A DNA stretch of 64,000 nt, from positions 62,001 to 126,000 of the forward strand of contig NZ_CP053942.1 of NCBI RefSeq assembly GCF_013267195.1, in the 5' to 3' direction. Within the stretch, counting starts at the first letter, position 1, and every line of letters begins with the position of its first letter. The notes below the pieces were generated by a model. That model had not been told where the DNA came from, did no database searches, and was given only the letters and a program-made list of their open reading frames with translations. Source of the DNA: Halorubrum salinarum. Lineage in GTDB: Archaea; Halobacteriota; Halobacteria; Halobacteriales; Haloferacaceae. The position numbers were made by a program, and so were the translations under genes. Shown here piece after piece: positions 52,950 to 62,555 of the stretch.

Positions 52950-54487
52950 CGATCGCCCCCCTCGCTATTGTTTGTAGCCTCAGTCGTCTGTAACTCAACA
53001 ACAAAGGCTACGCCAGGTTGATCCGTCTCAGTTGCTTCTCTGGGCAATTCATCCTCACTGCAATCCGCGATCCAGACTTTTCCATCGTAACTCTCAAGAA
53101 GATTATCAACGAGGAACAAACCCATTCCGGTCCCCCCGCTCTCTAGTCCCTTCTGACCTTCTTGAAACAGATCTTTTCGGACGTCGGCTGGAATTCCTGG
53201 TCCGTTGTCAGCCACTCTGACACGGACGGTGTCATCCATCTCTTCAACGGTGATGACTACCTTCGGATCTGGTCTTTGATTGTGTTGGACCGCATTGTTG
53301 ACAAGGTTCCGAAACACTGACGAGAGCAACTCATTTGCCAGTACCCGCGTTTCTTGATCGGGTGGGTCTGGCATCGTAATTTCTGCGTCGGAAAACGTCT
53401 CCCGACGCTTTTCGAGTTCTTCAGTGAGGAGTTGTCGAAGTGAGATCGGCTTGAGATCTGGCGTTTCATCACCGTGAATGAGTGCTGATAGGTCACGGGC
53501 AACGTTTGTGAGTTCGATAACATGATTTCCTGCCCGGAGGACCCGGTCAAGTTTCTCTTTACCGTCCGAAGAGAGCTCATTTTCAAGCATTTCTCCCCAC
53601 GAAACAATGACGTTCATATCATTTCGGATATCATGACGGAGAACTCTGTTCAACACGTCGAGTTGCTCACGTTGCTCACGAAGACGTTCTTGGAGATCTC
53701 GGAGATCAGTAATTTCGTGATTAACGGCGATGAACTGTGTGATATCACTATTTGGGTTTTCAACCGGAGCAATTGTTTGTTGGACAATATACCTCTCGCC
53801 GTCTTTGCGTCTGTTGACAACCGTGCCATGCCACGTCTCACCGGCGGTGATAGTCTTCCACAGCTCTTCATAGAACGCCTCATCATGTTCACCAGATTTG
53901 AGCATCCGCGGGGTATTTCCGACGACTTCCTCACTTGTATACCCTGATTGTGACTCAAAACCTCTATTGACGTACTCAATTGTTCCGTCGACGTCGGTGA
54001 TCAATACTCCGTGACCGGCGTGTCGGTCGCGGATTTGGCGGAGTTGCTCACGTCGGTTGAACGCGACAGTCGACTGGTCTCGCAGGCGGAGAGCCATCTC
54101 TAGTTGTTCGCCAAGTCTGTGTTCTGCGAGTGGCATATCGATCAGCCCATCGATAGCATCCCACAGCTCCGGGTGTGTCTCGCGGAGACGATTACAGATC
54201 TGGCGGTGCTTTGCCTCAGGGACCAACAACAGGTACGGCAGCACAACCTGCTCATGTTGCTTTCGTGTGAGCAGTTCCGAGCGGTGCTCATTGAGGGCTG
54301 TCTTGTCGACGAGACAGCAGTCGAACGCCGCCTCAGCGATATCTACGCTCTCAACAATCGTATATTGGTCATGTTTGGTTAGCCACTCTGTGAGGACACG
54401 TCGGTTCCCTTGGTCACTAACCAGCAGCAAGACGCGCTTTGCTTCGTCGGCTGTCTCTTGATATGGCTGCTGTTCGTTCGTGGACAT
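52946..54487 (-). CDS. PAS histidine kinase with degenerate receiver-like head (first of pair)
   Basis: A 513-residue kinase, paralogous to the next gene. The head (RVLLLVSDQGNRRVLTEWLTKHDQYTIV, FDCCLVDKTAL, VLPYLLLVPEA, IDGLIDMPLAEHRL) has the same degenerate receiver design; the phospho-acceptor Asp in CLVD is kept but the acidic pair is not. One PAS about 155-275 (HAGHGVLITDVDGTIEYVNRGFES), H-box LNRVLRHDIRNDMNVIV, N-box FRNLVNNAVQHN, VADNGPGIPADVRKDLF, GGTGMGLFLV. It follows the KaiC-like gene by 48 bp in the same direction and is coupled to the next kinase. Confidence 0.88.
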   Translation of the reverse strand: MSTNEQQPYQETADEAKRVLLLVSDQGNRRVLTEWLTKHDQYTIVESVDIAEAAFDCCLVDKTALNEHRSELLTRKQHEQVVLPYLLLVPEAKHRQICNRLRETHPELWDAIDGLIDMPLAEHRLGEQLEMALRLRDQSTVAFNRREQLRQIRDRHAGHGVLITDVDGTIEYVNRGFESQSGYTSEEVVGNTPRMLKSGEHDEAFYEELWKTITAGETWHGTVVNRRKDGERYIVQQTIAPVENPNSDITQFIAVNHEITDLRDLQERLREQREQLDVLNRVLRHDIRNDMNVIVSWGEMLENELSSDGKEKLDRVLRAGNHVIELTNVARDLSALIHGDETPDLKPISLRQLLTEELEKRRETFSDAEITMPDPPDQETRVLANELLSSVFRNLVNNAVQHNQRPDPKVVITVEEMDDTVRVRVADNGPGIPADVRKDLFQEGQKGLESGGTGMGLFLVDNLLESYDGKVWIADCSEDELPREATETDQPGVAFVVELQTTEATNNSEGGDR

Positions 54488-54535
54488 GAGGTTTGATCGT
54501 GTGGGCTCGTATTTGGTGCCTATATCACGCGAGGG

Positions 54536-56014
54536 CTACGATTGGTCGGTGTCAGCCACATCGCGACTAGTGCCGCCAGTATCCTCGTTCCAGTCAGGCG
54601 TCCCAGTGAGAATGCCCCGAAGTTGTGGGAGAGGCTCCCCGACGCGTATCCCGTCGGCCGTAATCTCAAGTTCGCGAAGGCTGCGTTCGAAGTCGCTCGT
54701 TCGCATTTTCAGTGTCCCAATCACTTTCCGCATCTCGCCACGGTACTCAACGTGGCGCAGGAACACAATATTATCGGCAAGATTGCTCGTCCGCTCTTCA
54801 GACGCTTGGAAGTCCCCGGTGATATTGTGGACTTCATTAACCAGGAGAGTGGTGACACCAGCAGCCCGCAGGAACCGGCCAATCCGCACCAACGCACCCG
54901 TCGTGTCGGCAAGTCCACGGAGATTCTCTTGGAAGCCTTGTGACCCATCAATCATTACAACCTCAGTCCCGTCGGTAACGGCCTCCCGGAGGAGTTGCTC
55001 AAATTCACCAACCGTGTACTCATCGGGAGAGACCTCAACAATAGAGAGTTCACCGCCTTCCAGCGCAGCCTGAAGTGGAAGCCCAATTGCTTTTGCGCGA
55101 TCACGAATGGTCCATTCTGCTTCTTCGAACTGGAATAATACGCTCTGTTTGCCCGCAAGTGCTGCTTGAATGAGAAACTGAAGCCCAGTCGTCGTCTTGC
55201 CGACACCGGTTGGCCCACTAAGCATTGTTATCGTGCCCTGATCTAAGCCGCCATAGAGCAACTCATCGAGTTCGTCCACGCCAGACGACAGCGGTTCTGC
55301 GTCGATCGCTTGTTTCTGCGTATCGGGTACGAGCTCCGGCCAAACTTCCAGTCCCGCTGTAGAAATATCGTAGAAATGATCTCCACGTCGGAACGATGAC
55401 CCTCGGAACTTAGAGACAGTGACCATCCGGCTCTCAGAAGTTACATCAAGAGAAATGACAGTATCAACAAGAAATTGGATATCATCGTCTTTGATTGGCC
55501 CCCCAGCTTGAGACGTTAACATGCCCATCGCGCCAATTTCTTTGAGATAATCAAGGAGACCAAGGATTCCAGACCGGAATTGCCGCTCGTCAGTTGTAAG
55601 ATGCCTGAATTCTGTGATTGGGTCCAGTAACACGCGATCTGGTTCAATCTCATCAATCTTCTCACGGAGTTCCGCAATAAAATCCGGCTGTTCAACTTCC
55701 GCTGACTCAAAGACAGTGTAAGAGTTACGCTCTGAGAACTGTTCTTCTGTCGGCGAAATATTATGGAAGTGAATTTGCTCGGTATGAAGATCGAATGCAT
55801 CAGCGGTTTCTTCAACGTACGCCTGCGGCTCACCCATGTTGACGTACAGAGATGTCTCGCCGGCGTCTATCCCCGTCGAAAGAAAATGTAAACCGAAAAT
55901 TGTCTTCCCTGAACCAGGCGACCCGCGTATAAGCACGTTTCGCGGGTGAATAAGACCGCCGTCTAATATATCGTCTAACCCACTAATACCCGTGGACAAT
56001 CGCTGACCTGTCAT
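54536..56014 (-). CDS. KaiC-like ATPase with two RecA domains
   Basis: A 492-residue double-domain protein. CI Walker A GSPGSGKT (about 31-38), Walker B VLLDPITEF. CII Walker A GPTGVGKTT (about 267-275), catalytic Glu pair FEEAEW (297-298) and Walker B VVMIDGSQGF. The opening pattern STGISGLDDILDGGL repeats as SSGVDELDELLYGGL. Family knowledge: archaeal KaiC homologues act as signal-transduction hubs with histidine kinases rather than as clocks, since kaiA and kaiB are missing. First gene of an operon with three kinases downstream. The Ser/Thr autophosphorylation pair of cyanobacterial KaiC is not apparent. Confidence 0.9.
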   Translation of the reverse strand: MTGQRLSTGISGLDDILDGGLIHPRNVLIRGSPGSGKTIFGLHFLSTGIDAGETSLYVNMGEPQAYVEETADAFDLHTEQIHFHNISPTEEQFSERNSYTVFESAEVEQPDFIAELREKIDEIEPDRVLLDPITEFRHLTTDERQFRSGILGLLDYLKEIGAMGMLTSQAGGPIKDDDIQFLVDTVISLDVTSESRMVTVSKFRGSSFRRGDHFYDISTAGLEVWPELVPDTQKQAIDAEPLSSGVDELDELLYGGLDQGTITMLSGPTGVGKTTTGLQFLIQAALAGKQSVLFQFEEAEWTIRDRAKAIGLPLQAALEGGELSIVEVSPDEYTVGEFEQLLREAVTDGTEVVMIDGSQGFQENLRGLADTTGALVRIGRFLRAAGVTTLLVNEVHNITGDFQASEERTSNLADNIVFLRHVEYRGEMRKVIGTLKMRTSDFERSLRELEITADGIRVGEPLPQLRGILTGTPDWNEDTGGTSRDVADTDQS

Positions 56015-56214
56015 AATAGCATATTACCCTTAGTATTCAAGTAGTTTGTTGCTGTGACCGTGTTCTAGTATCACCTTTTGTGAAATACTACATGATCTAC
56101 TGATCTCCGTTCTAGAGATCCACACTAGACTTATCTCGAATCTGGTGCCCGGAGGGTACAGATCTATATTATATATTTGAAAATAGAATGTCAACAGAGC
56201 CGGCAAGATGACTG

Positions 56215-58113
56215 TCACTCTGTATTGCCACCATCACCTACTACCTTGACCGAATTACCCACCTGCGCTCCGACATGTTCACCCGCTATATCGCTAACCC
56301 GGTTAGGGTCCGCATCAATAGTGAACCCGCTGAGGCGGTCTTGAAGCTTCCCCGCTCGTTCTTTGAGATTGTCTGCATTCTGAGAGACCTCCGCAAGCGA
56401 CGACGTTTGTTCTTCGGCTGCTGCGGAAACATTATCGGACTCGCTGTTCACCTCATTTGCCGCGTTAGCGACCTCCTCGACGATGCTTACGACCTCTTCC
56501 GTAGAGGCAGCTTGGCTGTCTGTTGCGTCACTAATCTCCTGAATACCATCATTCACGCCTTCGACAGTGGTCGTGATCTCATCGAGCGCAGCGAGAGCCG
56601 ACTCAACCGTGTCTGCGCCCGAACGAACCTGTTCCTGCATTAACTCCATATCCCCAACGGCTTCACCAGAGGTAGACTGTACACGTTCAATCCGCTCGGT
56701 AACGTCATCAACCGCCTCCGCTGTCTCCTCTGCAAGCTCTTTCACTTCGTCTGCCACTACAGCGAACCCGGACCCGGCCTCACCGGCACGAGCCGCTTCT
56801 ATCGAGGCATTCAGCGCAAGCAGGTTCGTCTGTTCAGCAATATCCTCGATCAACTCAACAACATCTCCGATTTCCTCAAGTTCGTCCGCGAGCGTGTTGA
56901 CCTGCTCGACCGTCTGCTCAGACTGCGACTCGATATCCTCCATCTCATCAATCGCCTCTGTCGCGGCCGCTTGACCGCTATTGCTGAGTTCAACGGCATC
57001 CTGAGAAGCTGTGGCAACTTCATCCGCTGAGGACGCAACCTCTTCAACGGTTCCGGAAAGATTCTGCATCTCGTCCGATGCCTCTCGGCTCTGCCCATGC
57101 TGTGTATCCGCGTCTGCCGCAATCGCTTGGATAGAGTCCGCGACTTGCTCGCTCGCACGCTGCGTCTCTGCCGTCGATGCACTCACGTCTTCACTCGCGG
57201 ACGCGACCTCATCTGCGAAGTTTTGAATCTGCGCGAACGTCAGCTCAAGATCCTCTACCATATCGTTGAACGTGGTGGCGATCTTCACCATCGCCTCGTT
57301 GCTCACGTCGGTGTCGAGTCGGCGGGTGAAATCACCGGCTGCGCACTCAACCATGACCGACTGGTAGTCGGTAGCGGCCTGCTCGAGTTCCGCGTTAAGT
57401 TCCTGCATCTCTTCGCGCTGTTCGGCCGCCTCTACTTCCTTCTCTTTGGCACGATCTCTTGCTTGCTTTGCTTCTTCTAGTTTCTCTTGGACCTTCTCGC
57501 GGGCCTGTTGTCGCTGAATCGCGAGCGATTGCCAGAGGAACGTGATTGTCCCCGCAAGCATCAACACGCCAACAGCGTGTATCCCACCCCAAACGACCGG
57601 GTTGGCCATTGCTGCCGGGTGATTGTAGACGGTGAACCACTCTAAGAGCCCGAACACGCTGTGTTGGATGGCGACATAGCCGATTGTGATCGCGAACGGT
57701 ACCCAGTCTTCATAGAGTGCGACAAGCCCGACTCCCACAAAGTAGAGGAAGTGTGCCTCGATGAATCCTCCAGTAAAGTAGGCCAGCACTGACGCCTGTA
57801 CCATGAACGCGACAGCGCCCGTGGCGGCTCTGGTTCTGCGAGGGAGTACCGGTAGTGCGGCTATCACCACCAATCCTAAGACGATGCTAGTGCCGACAAT
57901 GGAGTGTAGCATCGGAATCACTGGCAATTCAGCACCAGTGATCGACTCCATGCCGGTCATCCGACTGACGCCGAAAACAAACGGAACGAAAGCGAGCGTG
58001 AACGCCAACACACCGATGTGCCGCCGGCCGAACGTCTCGTCAGGAATCTCCGTGCCATTCGGTGTGTTCTCTATGTACTGCTGAAGTGGCGATTCTGTGT
58101 CTGTCAGGCCCAT
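56215..58113 (-). CDS. HtrVIII-like membrane transducer
   Basis: A 632-residue transducer. Six hydrophobic helices (about 33-215) contain conserved histidines: [29 protein letters not shown] and [10 protein letters not shown]. This pattern resembles the aerotaxis transducer HtrVIII and related sensor heads, in which His may bind heme or sense redox state. A long coiled coil, a HAMP-like [20 protein letters not shown] and the tip [20 protein letters not shown] follow. No external ligand domain. The C-terminus ends GDGGNTE. Confidence 0.85.
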   Translation of the reverse strand: MGLTDTESPLQQYIENTPNGTEIPDETFGRRHIGVLAFTLAFVPFVFGVSRMTGMESITGAELPVIPMLHSIVGTSIVLGLVVIAALPVLPRRTRAATGAVAFMVQASVLAYFTGGFIEAHFLYFVGVGLVALYEDWVPFAITIGYVAIQHSVFGLLEWFTVYNHPAAMANPVVWGGIHAVGVLMLAGTITFLWQSLAIQRQQAREKVQEKLEEAKQARDRAKEKEVEAAEQREEMQELNAELEQAATDYQSVMVECAAGDFTRRLDTDVSNEAMVKIATTFNDMVEDLELTFAQIQNFADEVASASEDVSASTAETQRASEQVADSIQAIAADADTQHGQSREASDEMQNLSGTVEEVASSADEVATASQDAVELSNSGQAAATEAIDEMEDIESQSEQTVEQVNTLADELEEIGDVVELIEDIAEQTNLLALNASIEAARAGEAGSGFAVVADEVKELAEETAEAVDDVTERIERVQSTSGEAVGDMELMQEQVRSGADTVESALAALDEITTTVEGVNDGIQEISDATDSQAASTEEVVSIVEEVANAANEVNSESDNVSAAAEEQTSSLAEVSQNADNLKERAGKLQDRLSGFTIDADPNRVSDIAGEHVGAQVGNSVKVVGDGGNTE

Positions 58114-58186
58114 ACATCGCTACGGCGCGACCTCCTATTTAATCGCTCTCGCCAAGTTATCGCTTTTGAGAAACCTCTGCGCTGTT

Positions 58187-58242
58187 GAAATCCTTAACCG
58201 GTGATATGTCCTCAGCGATTTGCTGAATAGGGAGCGCAAGTC
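58187..58242. repeat. dispersed 56-bp sequence, copy B
   Basis: Counterpart of 31703-31758 with shared CTTAACCGGTGATATGTC and GATTTGCTGAATAGGGAGCG sections. It lies 17 bp after the 3' end of small paralogue B. Confidence 0.6.
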
Positions 58243-58258
58243 TTCTACAGCGTTCCAC

Positions 58259-58471
58259 TCAGTCCAGATACCCTAATTCACGGAGCGATTCAAGCGTTTT
58301 TTCATCTATGTCAGCTCTTTCAATCGCTTTTTGCCCCGCTACATAATGTTCTTTCATCATACCGCACAATTGACGTGCGGTACGTAATTTGAATCTTAGC
58401 TCTGGATCCGTCACGTCTTCTTGAACGCTCTTGAGCATCGTATCTATATGCTCATATGAATCTACTCCCAT
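58259..58471 (-). CDS. small helical hypothetical protein, paralogue B
   Basis: A 70-residue protein, DTMLKSVQEDVTDPELRFKLRTARQLCGMM, ending LESLRELGYLD. It is homologous to the 78-residue protein at 31.8 kb. Strongly helical, no cysteine pair or membrane segment. The two loci also share their 3' flank, so the whole block was duplicated or moved together. Function unknown. Confidence 0.68.
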   Translation of the reverse strand: MGVDSYEHIDTMLKSVQEDVTDPELRFKLRTARQLCGMMKEHYVAGQKAIERADIDEKTLESLRELGYLD

Positions 58472-59038
58472 ATTCGCATATCAGGGAATTTAATATATGA
58501 ACTTTACCACATTTCTCACTATTTTTATAAGCTTTCTACCCTTCCACAACAACTGTTATTTACTTTTATTACTCCATTCGGGCCGGTGAATCCACTCTAT
58601 CGGTCATGTGGTTACTGACAGCGACTGTGGAGTTAATTCCGCTCGTGCTGTATAGAGGGAGCGAATGTGGTACGAACCGAGGTTGGTCTACGGGAGAGAG
58701 TGATCGCTCAGTACAGTCCGTATATTGCCTGTGTTTGACTTACACTCGGCACCTTTTGGAATCTCTCTGGAGGCCGTTATCACGAGTTGATTTTATAACA
58801 GATTCAACAGACTCAATCTATTGATAATGCTGTCGGACCAACTTGCGCTGTGCCTCATGTACGTCCCAGATTAACAAATATGTCTATTATCGGAGAACAA
58901 GTGACTGGTAGAGCGATTACGATGATCTACAGACACCAGATGCAATAAGTTGTTAGAGGCGTGTACCACTGCTAGACTCATATACCAAACGACACTTTAC
59001 ACGTGGTCCCGTATAGTCGTAGTGAGGCTACGAAACTG
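58472..59038. other. intergenic region, AT-rich
   Basis: 567 bp with notably low G+C compared with the host part. No reading frame with protein-like composition was seen. AT-rich blocks at 58489-58530 and 58553-58572 could be promoters of the small gene to the left. Confidence 0.4.
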
Positions 59039-59677
59039 ATGAAATCTAACAGTCGGAAAATAATCGGAGGTGCCGTTGTTGCAATCGCCTTGCTCGCCGT
59101 TGTCGGCAGCGGGGTAGCATTCGCGCAAGGGAGTGGATCATCACTCGTATCGGACGTTGATGACGACGACTCAATTCCAGAGAGTAACGTCACACTTTCT
59201 GAGCAAGAAGCAATTGATATCGCAACTGCCGAAGCTAATGGGACTGTTAATGAAGTTGAACTTGAAAACGAAGACGGCGTACCTGTCTACGAAATCAAGC
59301 TCGTGACGACAAGCGGCTCAGAGACCGAAGTTGCTGTCCACGCAGACGATGGCACGGTCCTCGAAACTGAGAGCGAAGACGAGGAGATGGACGAAGACTC
59401 GATCTCGGAGAGTAACGTCACACTTTCTGAGCAAGAAGCAATTGATATCGCAACTGCCGAAGCCAACGGAACTGTTGACGAAGTTGAACTCGAAACCGAG
59501 GATGGCGCACCCGTCTACGAAGTCGAACTCGTGACGGCAAACGGCTCAGAAACTGAAGTTGCCGTCCACGCAGACGATGGTACGGTCCTCGAAACTGAGA
59601 GCGAAGCCGACGAAGATGAGCGGGAAGACGAAGAGATGGACGACGAAGATGAGTACGAAGACAGCGACGACGAATAA
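59039..59677 (+). CDS. secreted or membrane-anchored protein with two tandem PepSY domains
   Basis: A 212-residue protein. MKSNSRKIIGGAVVAIALLAVVGSGVAFAQG is a signal peptide or anchor. Two PepSY units follow (VTLSEQEAIDIATAEANGTV...VYEIKLVTTSGSETEVAVHADDGTVLE and its copy), joined by acidic linkers, then a long Asp/Glu tail. The units are a 228-bp tandem DNA duplication, nearly identical at the start (from 59183 and 59411). Family knowledge: PepSY domains inhibit proteases or bind partners outside the cell. The start at ATG 59039 gives the proper basic signal-peptide head. Confidence 0.83.
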   Translation: MKSNSRKIIGGAVVAIALLAVVGSGVAFAQGSGSSLVSDVDDDDSIPESNVTLSEQEAIDIATAEANGTVNEVELENEDGVPVYEIKLVTTSGSETEVAVHADDGTVLETESEDEEMDEDSISESNVTLSEQEAIDIATAEANGTVDEVELETEDGAPVYEVELVTANGSETEVAVHADDGTVLETESEADEDEREDEEMDDEDEYEDSDDE

Positions 59678-59774
59678 ACTGTGATGTCGGTCAATAATAT
59701 GACCGTCAGAACTAACGGTCACGTGTGACCACCGTGGCAAATAATTAGATAGCCCCCACACCCAATTTCATTAT

Positions 59775-60071
59775 ATGACGGAGATTGAATTGTTTGAACC
59801 GGAAACGTTCATCCGGGCTCTTACGCTCTTAGTGACGATGATCGTGGTTCTTATTACCGCGTTCGCCTACTATCGCACTCGGGTCCGTCGTATTCTGGTC
59901 CTTGCGCTGCTCGCAGCGCTACTCGCAACCGATCTCATGTTAGAGGTCGGTGACGAGTTCTTCGAGGAAGGTATCCCACACTTCGAGTTGCTCACGAGCC
60001 TGTTTGCACTCGGGATTGCACTCCTCTTGTTATCGACAGTAGTCTGGCGCTTCGACTGGCAGCCACGATGA
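59775..60071 (+). CDS. small three-helix membrane protein
   Basis: A 98-residue protein with three hydrophobic helices (LTLLVTMIVVLITAFAYY, RILVLALLAALLATDLML, LLTSLFALGIALLLLSTVVW). Unknown function. It is followed 42 bp later by a double winged-helix regulator in the same direction. The same set of PepSY protein, small membrane protein and regulator is plausible as one envelope-response unit. Confidence 0.65.
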   Translation: MTEIELFEPETFIRALTLLVTMIVVLITAFAYYRTRVRRILVLALLAALLATDLMLEVGDEFFEEGIPHFELLTSLFALGIALLLLSTVVWRFDWQPR

Positions 60072-60113
60072 CATCCCCACGCGCCACACCCGGCTCACAG
60101 AGACGAAACGCAG

Positions 60114-60653
60114 ATGGTTAGACGCCGACCTCAAGACGGCGAGGAAGACATCCTTGAGCTAGAGACGCGAAAGGAAATCTTCGAATACGTCAAAGCAAAC
60201 CCGGGTGTTCACTTCAGCCAAGCGAAGCGCCAACTCGATATGGAGACCGGGCTTTTACAACACCATCTCGACACGCTCGAAAACTATGACGTGCTCATGA
60301 GCGAGGACCATCAGGGTAAACGTCGGTTGTTCGTTGCCGAGGAACTCGATAGTGAAGAGCGAGAGATACTGTCGTCCCTCCGATACGAGACGACCCGCCA
60401 TGTCTTGTTGTTCTTGATACAAGAGGAGACGGCCCGAAATGGGGCAATCGCCGAAGAGGTCGGCGTGGCACCAGCGACGGTTTCTTGGCACGTGTCACGC
60501 CTCGTTGAAGAGGAGATTATCTCCGAGGTTCGAGATGGCCGAACGACGCTCTACACTGTTGCCGACGAGGAATTGACGATGCAACTCCTCGTACGATATC
60601 AGGAAAGTTTCGTTGACAGAGCAGTCGATAATGTGCTGGATTTCTGGGGTTAA
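60114..60653 (+). CDS. transcriptional regulator with two winged helices
   Basis: A 179-residue protein with tandem helix-turn-helix units: TRKEIFEYVKANPGVHFSQAKRQLDMETGLLQHHLDTLENYDVL (about 18-62) and TTRHVLLFLIQEETARNGAIAEEVGVAPATVSWHVSRLVEEEII (about 97-140). Haloarchaeal regulators of this double type are common. It probably controls the upstream PepSY/membrane gene pair. An acidic head and no sensor domain are seen. Confidence 0.78.
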   Translation: MVRRRPQDGEEDILELETRKEIFEYVKANPGVHFSQAKRQLDMETGLLQHHLDTLENYDVLMSEDHQGKRRLFVAEELDSEEREILSSLRYETTRHVLLFLIQEETARNGAIAEEVGVAPATVSWHVSRLVEEEIISEVRDGRTTLYTVADEELTMQLLVRYQESFVDRAVDNVLDFWG

Positions 60654-60956
60654 CTCCGCGATCTGAAGTACAAACTAATTAAAAATATACTTCATTCTTA
60701 CACCACTACCTAACAGATACATGTATCCCCAGCATGGTCACCGGAACATACGTTAAAATCACAGAGCTTCCGGCAGCCAACACGCAAGCGAATTCTATCG
60801 GTTGATTTAGCATTCAGATAGAAGAGACGCAGTTCCCGTGCTGACCACACCCTCTATATTCAGCAATTAGTAGCAGCCTATGTCACATATCGAATAGTTG
60901 TTTCGCCAGGTTGGGCAAGAGCCATCTACAAATTGGCCTACGATTAGGCCTAGAAA
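60654..60956. other. intergenic region next to integrase relic
   Basis: 303 bp with no gene. At about 60852 CTCTATATTCAGCAA is a piece of the dispersed 56-bp sequence in opposite orientation. AATTAAAAATATACTT at 60678-60693 is a T/A-rich tract behind the regulator gene and may end its transcript. Confidence 0.4.
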
Positions 60957-61390
60957 TCAGTATAGAGAACTCGATTGAACCGTCGGCTCGAAAACCGGAT
61001 CTACACCCGGGTCGGACCCGACATCGCCCGTAACATACGAGATCTTCTTCCGCTCTCGCTCGGCAGCTGCTGGACTCATTTCTCCGAGGTAGTGGTTCCG
61101 GAACGTCTCCCAGTCTTCCCAGACGCCTCAACTCATCACGACGGCAGGAAGAACACCGCAGTCCCATAGCAGATGACCGCCCCAAGTACGCCGGAGGTCG
61201 TGAACGTCTAGGTAAGTCCATCCCTCGTCACCGGTCGCTGCGTAGCGTCGCTCGCCAGCTCGCTTCACCCAGCGATAGATCGAGTTCGGCTCAACGCCGA
61301 CAATTGGTTCGTCGGTTGTCGCGTCTCGACTGCGGACAATTCCGGAAGATGGCGAGCCATATGGTCATGTCTCGCGAATCGGATATAGCG
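60957..61390 (-). pseudogene. tyrosine recombinase (integrase) C-terminal relic
   Basis: On the minus strand: DEPIVGVEPNSIYRWVKRAGERRYAATGDEGWTYLDVHDLRRTWGG holds the H-x-L-R-R box of tyrosine recombinases, and FRNHYLGEMSP holds the catalytic Tyr. Between them a TGA (61128-61130) stands where homologues have Trp (MSWGG). Near 61345 the frame shifts (HDHMARHLP continues in another frame). No N-terminal half is present. Broken integrase, relic of a mobile element. Confidence 0.72.
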
Positions 61391-61467
61391 GCTGGTATGT
61401 GGTATCATGAGGCGTCTATATCGTTGTGTACGTGTCGATAGGGGTTGTCGGCGACCAGCGGTACCGG

Positions 61468-61640
61468 CTAGGCGACTCTCGCGCCACCGAAGATCAGCTG
61501 GCTCCCGATGATCGCGAGGAGGGCGTGAACGACCTCGCGCTGGAGTCGTTCGCTCACGCGTTCGCCGAGGCGCATTCCGACGGTGAGGCTGGAAACCACG
61601 AGGGTCGGTGTGGCGGCCGACGTCAGGGCAAAGCCGAGGT
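61468..61640 (-). pseudogene. TauE/SafE-type exporter fragment
   Basis: The C-terminal piece ALTSAATPTLVVSSLTVGMRLGERVSERLQREVVHALLAIIGSQLIFGG matches the end of TauE/SafE (TSUP) membrane proteins, including G-x-R-L-G-E-R-V. The first three quarters are missing; the upstream DNA does not continue the homology. Confidence 0.6.
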
Positions 61641-61798
61641 CTAGGAGGGTCCGAGCGCGGTCACGAGCGCGACCGTCTCCACCGGTCCGGCTGGGGGGCC
61701 GAGAAGCATACATTCGACGCGAGTGGAAGTAGAATACCGGATTCTAACACATCCAGAGACAAAGAATCAAATAGTCAATCAGAGTGGGATTTGCTATC

Positions 61799-62206
61799 AT
61801 GCTTCCAGACGATCTCCCAGTTGATCGCCAGAAATTGCTGACGTGGGAAACAGAATGCTGGCAGTGTGGCGAGCAAACGCCTGTGGTCTGGCCACGAGGA
61901 GACCATCTTGATACTCCCCTCGGAGATATATTAGCGAATTACCAAACCCCTGTTGAACGGGTCTACAGCAATACTCTCAGCAAGAAAGTCTGGGGGAACG
62001 TCTGTCAGCACTGTGATTCTTACCAAGGAAATCATTTCATCCAGCAAGAGGCACTGGAGATTGACCCTCCACTGGTAGAATGTCCACATTGTGGGGATGA
62101 ACACGAATGGAACCCGGACCAAGGGATGGGTGGGGCATTTGGACAGGGATGGGTCTCATGTCCAGAATATGGTGAAATACCGGTTGGTGACCCACGAGGA
62201 GAGTGA
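61799..62206 (+). CDS. zinc-ribbon hypothetical protein
   Basis: A 135-residue protein. Cysteine pairs: WETECWQCGEQTPVVWP, NVCQHCDSYQGNHF, and VECPHCGDEHEW. Three C-x2-C pairs can bind one or two zinc ions. The rest is Trp/Pro/Gly-rich without a known family. Similar double-ribbon proteins are scattered in haloarchaea. ATG 61799 is preferred over a GTG five codons upstream. Confidence 0.65.
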   Translation: MLPDDLPVDRQKLLTWETECWQCGEQTPVVWPRGDHLDTPLGDILANYQTPVERVYSNTLSKKVWGNVCQHCDSYQGNHFIQQEALEIDPPLVECPHCGDEHEWNPDQGMGGAFGQGWVSCPEYGEIPVGDPRGE

Positions 62207-62273
62207 CGAATTCCTTCGCTCTATACAGGCCCAGATCAGTAGTATTTCAAAACTCGAATGAGTAGATTGCGAC

Positions 62274-62555
62274 ATGTACGATCTCACTGGCTTTCAGCGC
62301 GATCTGCTGTACGTAGTTGCCGGACTTGATGACCCCCACGGACTTGCGATCAAAGACGAGCTCGAGGACTACTACGAAAAGGAAATCCATCATGGGCGGC
62401 TCTATCCCAACCTCGACACGCTCGTTGAGAAGGGACTCATCGAAAAGAGTCAGCGCGACCGACGGACCAACGAGTACAGCACTACTCGCCGGGGCACTAG
62501 AGAAATCGAAGCTCGGACTGAATGGGAAGCCGGGTATATTGACCACGACGGGTGA
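62274..62555 (+). CDS. PadR-like transcriptional regulator
   Basis: A 93-residue winged helix: LTGFQRDLLYVVAGLDDPHGLAIKDELEDYYEKEIHHGRLYPNLDTLVEKGLIEKSQRDRRTNEYSTTRRG. The GRLYPNLDTL segment is the PadR signature. It has no long C-terminal helix, as in the short PadR-s2 type. No obvious partner gene. Confidence 0.82.
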   Translation: MYDLTGFQRDLLYVVAGLDDPHGLAIKDELEDYYEKEIHHGRLYPNLDTLVEKGLIEKSQRDRRTNEYSTTRRGTREIEARTEWEAGYIDHDG

